A stretch of DNA of 6,504 nucleotides from Roseburia sp. (GTDB taxonomy: Bacteria > Bacillota > Clostridia > Lachnospirales > Lachnospiraceae), in contig JAGASC010000049.1 of the NCBI GenBank assembly GCA_017621905.1, positions 1 through 6,504 of the forward strand. The letters are read 5' to 3'. Shown in pieces: positions 1 through 5,003 of the stretch (its first letter is position 1; the number at the start of each line of letters is the position of its first letter). The translations under genes and the position numbers were made by a program. The notes beneath the pieces were generated by a model that saw nothing but the letters and a program-made list of their open reading frames with translations, searched no databases and was not told the origin of the DNA.

Positions 1-88
1 AGACGCTGCAGGTTCTTGGAATCGAATCAGCAGATTTATAAGCTTGAGATTCCTTTTTGAAAAGATGAACGTGTGAAAGGATTTAAAC
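1..88 (+). other. Short leader, probably holding the 3' end of an upstream gene
   Basis: The left edge is too short to identify a gene. All three forward frames are open from base 1 and then close: frame 1 at TGA 58-60, frame 2 at TGA 74-76, frame 3 at TAA 39-41. Frame 2, ending in ...FLFEKMNV, would leave a 12-base gap before the next gene and fits the tight spacing of the locus. Frame 3, ending in ...LGIESADL, also reads like ordinary protein. I cannot choose between them. No convincing sigma-70 -35/-10 pair or terminator hairpin is visible, so transcription probably enters from further left. Confidence 0.35.
75..81 (+). promoter_or_regulatory. Shine-Dalgarno site supporting a GTG start
   Basis: GAAAGGA lies 7 bases before the GTG at 89 and fixes that codon as the start of the EpsG-like gene. 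The in-frame ATG at 65 is closed by TGA 74-76 and cannot be used. Confidence 0.75.
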
Positions 89-1237
89 GTGAAAAAACTC
101 GTTTTACTATATTGGGGCTGCGTATTTTTGATGTACCTGTCACAGGTATATTATCCGACAGAGCCGCAACATAATATTCACAAGCATGGAGAACGTCATT
201 TCATGCTGCGAAAATCAGATATATTTATGATTATTGTAATCATATGGATGACATGTTTTTCGTTTTTGCGGACACAGTACAATGATACAGAAAATTATAT
301 CGGAGGATTCTTATCAGCGAAATCACCAGTTCTTTTTATCCTTGAAGGTAAACTTTTAAATTTAACTGGTAATCCATTATATTTATTTTATGAATGCCTT
401 GTTCACAGCATCACGGACAATTATCATATTTTCTTTTTGATTCCTGCATGTTTGATCAGTGTTGCGATTATCAAATTATTTAAGTGTTATTCTGTCGATC
501 CGTCATTTAGCCTTCTGGTCTTTTTTTCTATCGGTACATATGTCATGTACATAGCGGCTCTAAAACAGTGCTTTTCGATGTTTTTTTTGATTATGAGTAT
601 TCCATATGCTGAGAAAAAACAGTACGGTAGATTTTATTTGCTCGTTTTTATTGCCGTTTTATTCCATACACATGCATTTATGTTTGCGATTATTCCATTT
701 TTGTTTGAAAAACCTTGGGGCAAAACAATCTGGGCATTATTGGCTTTGACAGTTCTGTCCATGGCAACATACAAAATTACCTTTGGCGCTTTTATGGCAT
801 ATGCGCAATCTATTGGCGCTTTGGTAGATGAGGGGGAGGTGTTTGATGGACATCAAATAAATGTTTTGCGCGTACTGGTGTATTGGATTCCAGCATTGCT
901 GGCACTGATATTTAATAGACAACTTTTCACAGATTCTACAAGGTACGAACGGCTGTTTGTAAATATGAGTATAGTTAGCGCATTTATTTTGTCAATTGGA
1001 CTGATCGAAGGAGCAAATCTCTATGGTCGCATGGCAGCTTATTTTGAGGTTGCGACTGCAGTGGCCCTACCTTGGATGATTAGAAAGCTTTTTACTCAGC
1101 AATCAATACGCCTTGTTTCTGTTATGGCAGTTCTATTGTATTTTGTCTATTTTTTGTATGAGTTTGGCATATCTAAGTCATTTGGCTCTGACTATGCGGC
1201 AATCAGTCTAGGGCAGTTTATCATGGAGTTGGTTTAG
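89..1237 (+). CDS. EpsG-family membrane protein, probable polysaccharide polymerase
   Basis: This 382-residue, strongly hydrophobic protein has about ten predicted membrane segments, including roughly 3-21, 43-60, 110-130, 140-170, 182-208, 213-232, 260-276 and 342-360. The length and layout match the EpsG (Wzy-like) family, thought to link lipid-carried repeat units outside the membrane. Family-like landmarks are YWG at 8-10, R61 followed by DTENY at 66-70 (the usual R..x..DT.NY element after the second helix), the ALKQCFSMF stretch, and the LFHTHAFMF element, like the fH.sa motif of Wzy and O-antigen polymerases. Start is GTG with a good ribosome site. The gene is very AT-rich (about 36% GC in sampled rows) and contains T7 (521-527) and T8 (581-588) runs, unlike the genes downstream. 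Polymerase activity is inferred from family and context; a flippase is less likely given the length and motifs. Confidence 0.85.
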   Translation: MKKLVLLYWGCVFLMYLSQVYYPTEPQHNIHKHGERHFMLRKSDIFMIIVIIWMTCFSFLRTQYNDTENYIGGFLSAKSPVLFILEGKLLNLTGNPLYLFYECLVHSITDNYHIFFLIPACLISVAIIKLFKCYSVDPSFSLLVFFSIGTYVMYIAALKQCFSMFFLIMSIPYAEKKQYGRFYLLVFIAVLFHTHAFMFAIIPFLFEKPWGKTIWALLALTVLSMATYKITFGAFMAYAQSIGALVDEGEVFDGHQINVLRVLVYWIPALLALIFNRQLFTDSTRYERLFVNMSIVSAFILSIGLIEGANLYGRMAAYFEVATAVALPWMIRKLFTQQSIRLVSVMAVLLYFVYFLYEFGISKSFGSDYAAISLGQFIMELV

Positions 1238-1265
1238 TAATATTTGTATCACAAGGAAGAGATTC

Positions 1266-2351
1266 ATGATTAGAGTCTTACATATATTTCATGAAATGGC
1301 GAATGGCGGCATTGAGCATTTCGTCATGGATTATTATCACCATATAGACCGTCAGAGAGTGCAGTTTGATTTTTTGGTCTCCGTGGACAGTGCGGGATAT
1401 TTTGACGAAGAGATCAAAGCACTGGGCGGAAAAATACACCATGCATACCCATTAAAGAAAAATCCGCTCAAAAATTATATGAGCATTGCGCAAATTGTTC
1501 GGGACAACAGGTATACAATTGTACACCGGCATACCGGAAGTGCGTTTGGCTATTTTGACCTCCGGGCAGCCAGACAAGGCGGAGCCAACCATCTGATTCT
1601 GCATTCCCACAATAACCAGGCCGGAAATATGATGCTGCATAAAATTTGCAACGCTGTTTTGAAAATCGACTGCGAGAGATTGGCCTGCTCGCGGGCAGCG
1701 GGAGAATGGCTGTTCGGACGGCAGGATTTTCAGATCATCAGTAATGCCATTGAATGTGACAGGTTTCAATTTAAACCTGCAATCAGAGAGCGTGTACGGG
1801 ATTCTCTGGGGCTGCAGGATAAATTTGTTATGGTGCATGTAGGGCGGTTTGAATCCCAAAAAAACCATAAGTTTTTGTTGCAAGTACTCAAAAAGGTGAC
1901 GGGGAAAAATCCGGACAGTCTGTTGATGTGTGTTGGCGTTGGCAGCTTGCTTGATGACATCCGACAAGAGGCCGAAAGGCTTGAACTGCAAAAAAATATT
2001 CTGTTTTTGGAAACACGTCGCGATGTAAATGAGTTGTTGCAAGGGGGCGATGTGTTTGTCCTGCCCTCTATATATGAGGGATTCCCATTTGTCCTGGTGG
2101 AGGCCCAAGCAAGTGGTTTGAAAGCGGTTGTATCCAAAAATGTTCCGGGTGAATGCGATGTAACGGGAAATGTCTCTTTTTTAAGTTTAGATGATTGTTT
2201 GGATGAATGGGCGGAGGAAATTTTGAACGCAGGAGTAAATGATGAGTCTCGCTCTGTATATGCGTCGTATATGCGGGAAAAGGGCTTTGATATTTGCGAA
2301 AACGCGAAAAAACTGTGCGAATACTATGAAGCGTTGGGAGAGAAATCGTGA
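1266..2351 (+). CDS. GT4-fold glycosyltransferase, EpsF-like
   Basis: A 361-residue cytoplasmic GT-B glycosyltransferase that should move a sugar from a nucleotide-sugar donor to the growing lipid-linked repeat unit. The N-terminal acceptor domain opens with VLHIFHEMANGGIEHFVMDYY (GG at 14-15, E17), the usual glycine-rich GT4 loop, and contains the LHSHNNQAG segment. The donor domain begins near HVGRFESQKNH (191-201), whose R and K are expected to contact donor phosphate. It carries the EX7E pair at E271 and E279 (YEGFPFVLVEAQ). From memory, the order of motifs (DEEI..LGG, CHSHN-like, LFG, VGRF..KNH, YEG.P.VLVEAQASGL) closely resembles Bacillus subtilis EpsF. The start has AAGGAAGA at 1253-1260, 5 bases before the ATG, and the gene follows the polymerase after 28 bases. 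Sugar and acceptor cannot be read from sequence. Confidence 0.93.
   Translation: MIRVLHIFHEMANGGIEHFVMDYYHHIDRQRVQFDFLVSVDSAGYFDEEIKALGGKIHHAYPLKKNPLKNYMSIAQIVRDNRYTIVHRHTGSAFGYFDLRAARQGGANHLILHSHNNQAGNMMLHKICNAVLKIDCERLACSRAAGEWLFGRQDFQIISNAIECDRFQFKPAIRERVRDSLGLQDKFVMVHVGRFESQKNHKFLLQVLKKVTGKNPDSLLMCVGVGSLLDDIRQEAERLELQKNILFLETRRDVNELLQGGDVFVLPSIYEGFPFVLVEAQASGLKAVVSKNVPGECDVTGNVSFLSLDDCLDEWAEEILNAGVNDESRSVYASYMREKGFDICENAKKLCEYYEALGEKS
2336..2351 (+). promoter_or_regulatory. Ribosome site and GTGA stop/start overlap
   Basis: GGGAG (2336-2340) sits 7 bases before the GTG at 2348. That GTG shares bases with the TGA stop (2349-2351) of the preceding glycosyltransferase. The 4-base overlap implies translational coupling and supports the GTG start. 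Confidence 0.7.
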
Positions 2352-3154
2352 AAGAGAACAGAACCTTGGTATCGATTATCATGGGCGTGTACAATGGAGG
2401 GATATTTCTCCGTGAAGCCATGAATTCCATCCTTGCGCAGACTTATCAAAATTGGGAACTGGTCGTGTGCAACGATGCCTCCACAGATGATACGGGTGCG
2501 ATTTTGAAAGAATATGCCTCAAAAGACTCCCGCATTCGAGTAATCGACCATAACATAAATAAAGGCTTGGCTTCTTCGCTGAATGACTGTTTGGAGCGTG
2601 TGCGTGGAGAATATATCGCCCGGATGGACTGTGATGATAAATCTGTTCCCAACAGACTGGAGCGTCAAGTGGAATATCTGGATTCGCACCAGGATTGTGA
2701 TTTGGTGGGTACTTTTATGCAGGCTTTTAGTGGCGAAAAATTACTCCATGTTATTGAAACAAAGGAAAACCCTACCAAATATGATTTGCCGAAAGGCACC
2801 CCGTTTGCGCATGCTACGATTATGGTCCGCACTTCTGTTATGAAAGCACTGGGTGGGTATTGCATTTCCAGGCATACCGTCCGCACGGAAGACGTGGACC
2901 TTTGGTATCGCTTTTTTGCCAAAGGTTATCGGGGGGTGAATATCCCGGAAGTTTTGTATTTGGTGCGAATGGACAGCGCAGCCTATCAGAGAAGAAAGCT
3001 GAAGTATATGCTGCATGCGTCTTATATTATCTGGTATGGGTGCGACATGGTGGGACTACCGGTCTGGTATAAGGTATTTTGCTTAAAGCCGATCCTGTCT
3101 TGGCTTTTTCCTGCAAAGGTAAAAATCGCTTTGCGGAAAGTATTGCTCCGATAA
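2348..3154 (+). CDS. GT2-family glycosyltransferase
   Basis: A 268-residue GT-A fold transferase with the standard GT2 layout. The N-terminal strand VSIIMGVYNGG (8-18) is followed by SILAQTYQNWELVVCNDAST (27-46), with N42-D43 in the nucleotide-binding loop. The metal-binding DxD is MDCDD (D94, D96, D97). The catalytic-base region is TEDVDLWYRF (E181, D182), typical of GT2 enzymes in O-antigen and capsule loci. The C-terminal part (about 215-268) is rich in aromatic and basic residues and has a hydrophobic stretch around WYKVFCLKPILSWLF. It probably leans on the membrane where the lipid-linked acceptor sits. The gene overlaps its upstream neighbour by 4 bases. The product is expected to add one sugar to the repeat unit; the specific sugar and linkage are unknown. 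Length is normal for a compact GT2, with no sign of truncation. Confidence 0.94.
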   Translation: MKENRTLVSIIMGVYNGGIFLREAMNSILAQTYQNWELVVCNDASTDDTGAILKEYASKDSRIRVIDHNINKGLASSLNDCLERVRGEYIARMDCDDKSVPNRLERQVEYLDSHQDCDLVGTFMQAFSGEKLLHVIETKENPTKYDLPKGTPFAHATIMVRTSVMKALGGYCISRHTVRTEDVDLWYRFFAKGYRGVNIPEVLYLVRMDSAAYQRRKLKYMLHASYIIWYGCDMVGLPVWYKVFCLKPILSWLFPAKVKIALRKVLLR

Positions 3155-3181
3155 GCCGGAATCTTTTATCAACTGAACGAT

Positions 3182-3185
3182 AGGG
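3182..3185 (+). promoter_or_regulatory. Weak ribosome-binding site in the longest intergenic gap
   Basis: AGGG lies 8 bases before the ATG at 3194 and is the poorest Shine-Dalgarno match among the six genes. The 39-base gap 3155-3193 shows no hairpin or promoter-like pair that I can support. Confidence 0.45.
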
Positions 3186-3193
3186 TAGCAACT

Positions 3194-4318
3194 ATGAAAA
3201 AGCTTCTCTTCTTAATACACGACCTTGGCCAGGGCGGCGCTGAAAAGGTGCTGGTGAACCTGGTCAACCATCTGGACCGTTCAAAATTTGATATTTCCGT
3301 GACAGTGCTGTTCGGCGGCGGCGTGAACGAACAGTTTCTGGCGCCTGATGTTCACTTTCACGCGGTGTTTCCCAGAGAGGTTCCTGGAAACAGCAAGCTT
3401 ATGAAGCTGCTGACGCCGGAACAGCTCCACGCCCTCTGCGTGAAGGAGCAGTATGACATTGAGGTGTCTTATTTGGAGGGACCCTCCGCCCGGGTCATCA
3501 GCGGCTGCCGGGAGAAGGGAACGAAGCTGGTGTCCTGGATTCATGTGGAGCAGCACACCATGGAGAAGCTGGCGGGTTCCTTCCGCAGCGAGGCGGAGGC
3601 CAGGGCTTGCTATGGCCGCTTTGACCAGACGGTCTGCGTCTCCCGGTATGTCTATGATGATTTTTGCCGCATCTTGGATGTTCAAAAGCCCTGCCAAGTG
3701 ATTTACAATACGGTGGAGTCCGACAAGATCTTGCGGGAAGCGGCGGTGGAGGCGCCCCGTCTGGCGGAGAACGGCGCGGTCCGCCTGGCGGCAGTGGGGA
3801 CTTTGAAGGCTTCCAAGGGCTATGACCGGCTGCTGCGGGTCATGAAGCGCCTGCGGTCGGAGGGTTATCCGGTCCACCTGTATATTCTGGGCGTCGGCCC
3901 ACTCCAGCAGGAGCTGGAGCGGTATATCGCCGAAAATTCCCTGTCAGACGCTGTCACACTGCTGGGCTATGATACGAACCCCTACAAATACGTGGCCAAG
4001 TGTAGCCTGTTTGTCTGCGCCAGCCATGCGGAGGGCTTTTCCACCGCCGCCACGGAGGCGCTGATCGTGGGGACCCCGGTGTGCACCGTGGAGGTCTCAG
4101 GTATGAAAGAGCTGCTGGGAGAGCATAACGAGTACGGGCTTGTCACGGAAAACGATGAGGCGGCACTGTACGAGGGAGTCAAGCGTTTACTGGATGACCC
4201 GGCGCTGCTGGCCCATTACCGGGAAATGGCCGCCTTGCGGGGGCGGAATTTCAGCACGCTGGAAACGGTTGGCGCTGTGGAAGAAATGCTGACGAAATTG
4301 GTGGGAGATACTGTATGA
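3194..4318 (+). CDS. GT4-fold glycosyltransferase, second of the locus
   Basis: A 374-residue GT-B enzyme, distinct from the first GT4 protein. The N-terminal loop is HDLGQGGAEKVLVNLVNHLD (GG at 14-15, E17). The acceptor domain continues through VSYLEGPSARVI and SWIHVEQHTMEKL, an order common in capsule glycosyltransferases of Firmicutes. The donor domain starts at GTLKASKG (202-209; K205 and K208 likely phosphate contacts). It has the EX7E pair E280 and E288 (HAEGFSTAATEAL), followed by GTPVCTVEVSGMKELLG. It should transfer a further sugar to the lipid-linked repeat unit in the cytoplasm. Codon choice is GC-rich (about 60%, with rows reaching 65-70%), sharply different from both flanking stretches, which suggests a separate origin. 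It overlaps the next gene by 4 bases (ATGA). Donor and linkage are not predictable from sequence. Confidence 0.94.
   Translation: MKKLLFLIHDLGQGGAEKVLVNLVNHLDRSKFDISVTVLFGGGVNEQFLAPDVHFHAVFPREVPGNSKLMKLLTPEQLHALCVKEQYDIEVSYLEGPSARVISGCREKGTKLVSWIHVEQHTMEKLAGSFRSEAEARACYGRFDQTVCVSRYVYDDFCRILDVQKPCQVIYNTVESDKILREAAVEAPRLAENGAVRLAAVGTLKASKGYDRLLRVMKRLRSEGYPVHLYILGVGPLQQELERYIAENSLSDAVTLLGYDTNPYKYVAKCSLFVCASHAEGFSTAATEALIVGTPVCTVEVSGMKELLGEHNEYGLVTENDEAALYEGVKRLLDDPALLAHYREMAALRGRNFSTLETVGAVEEMLTKLVGDTV
4303..4318 (+). promoter_or_regulatory. Ribosome site and ATGA stop/start overlap
   Basis: GGGAG (4303-4307) is 7 bases before the ATG at 4315, which overlaps the TGA at 4316-4318. The arrangement repeats the one at 2336-2351 and suggests coupled translation across the steep change in base composition. 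Confidence 0.7.
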
Positions 4319-5001
4319 ATACAAAAGAGACCATAAAATATCTGCTGTCTGAAAAGAATCCAGTTGCTGCGCATAGAAGAAAGCAGATGCGCAGCAGGCT
4401 TGTTAATACAGGCGCGACATTCCTGTGTCCCAACTGCATCGGTGGCATTTTATTTCATGATTTGGGACTGCGGTTTCAATCTCCAACAGTGAATTTGATG
4501 ATGACGCAGACAGATTTTGCAAAATTTGTTTTGAACATGGACCAGTACTTGAACCGGGAACTGGAGTTTTTTAAGCATCCGGAATATACGTGTCCTTGCG
4601 CCCATCTGGGAGATCTGACGATCCATTTTACACATTACCACACGCAAGAGGAAGCGGAGCGAAAATGGAAAGAACGGACAGAGCGAATCAATCGAGAGAA
4701 TCTGTTTGTGTTCTTGATGGAGAGAGACGGCTTGACCGAGAAAGAAATGCGGCAACTGGGGGCGATTTATGCTAGAGGACTGGTAATTTTTACTGCAAAC
4801 AACTATTCAAATATTTACTATACGGTGCAGATTAAAAAATACTGCAGGGATGGAGAAGTGGGGAATATTTTGACTCAATCTTATTGGAACGATGGGCGGG
4901 AATATGAGCGTTACTTTGACTTTGTCCGGTGGTTCAATGAGGCGGATGGAAAGCCTTTTGATGTTTCAAAATTCGTGCGGAGTGGAGCAAGGCGGAAATA
5001 G
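4315..5001 (+). CDS. DUF1919 family protein of polysaccharide loci, function unknown
   Basis: A 228-residue soluble protein with no signal peptide or membrane helix. I assign it to DUF1919, found almost only in exopolysaccharide and capsule clusters, from these landmarks: NCIGGILFHDLGLRFQSPTVNL (40-61; compare the family pattern NCxGG...lgl.y.SPTvnl), D67-F68 with KFVLNMDQYL, LGDLTIHFTHY (98-108), EEAERKWKERTERIN (112-126; W118, R121, R124, N126) and a following region with ER/D residues. The biochemical role of the family is not established to my knowledge. Conserved D, H, R and N residues suggest an enzyme, perhaps a transferase acting on the glycan. Unusual here are C38 placed as CPNC (38-41) and CPC (93-95). 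A basic N-terminal extension of about 30 residues precedes the family core. GC is about 40-43%, lower than both neighbours. It sits 2 bases before the FkbH-like gene. Confidence 0.82.
   Translation: MNTKETIKYLLSEKNPVAAHRRKQMRSRLVNTGATFLCPNCIGGILFHDLGLRFQSPTVNLMMTQTDFAKFVLNMDQYLNRELEFFKHPEYTCPCAHLGDLTIHFTHYHTQEEAERKWKERTERINRENLFVFLMERDGLTEKEMRQLGAIYARGLVIFTANNYSNIYYTVQIKKYCRDGEVGNILTQSYWNDGREYERYFDFVRWFNEADGKPFDVSKFVRSGARRK
4984..4995 (+). promoter_or_regulatory. Ribosome-binding site inside the end of the DUF1919 gene
   Basis: A purine-rich stretch (GGAG at 4984-4987, then AAGGCGG at 4989-4995) ends 8 bases before the ATG at 5004. It lies within the last codons of the upstream gene and supports this start for the FkbH-like protein. 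Confidence 0.6.
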
Positions 5002-5003
5002 AA

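Noticed and set aside
65..76. ATG at 65 as an alternative start for the first gene
   Set aside because: It is in frame but closed by TGA at 74-76, so GTG at 89 is the first usable start with a ribosome site.
521..588. T7 and T8 runs in the polymerase gene as possible phase-variation switches
   Set aside because: The runs are short and encode normal Phe-rich membrane helices in a very AT-rich gene. The frame is intact, and A7 runs of similar length occur in the next gene (1858-1864, 1990-1996).
1452..2108. Minus-strand open frame of 218 codons opposite the first GT4 gene
   Set aside because: It lies wholly inside a gene with clear GT4 motifs, has no convincing ribosome site, and its translation has no recognisable domain. 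It is a shadow of the sense codons.
3155..3193. Terminator or promoter between the GT2 gene and the second GT4 gene
   Set aside because: I see no stable inverted repeat with a T-tract and no -35/-10 pair at proper spacing in these 39 bases.
3281..3877. Minus-strand open frame of 198 codons opposite the second GT4 gene
   Set aside because: Long antisense frames are expected opposite GC-rich coding sequence. The sense strand has unambiguous glycosyltransferase motifs.
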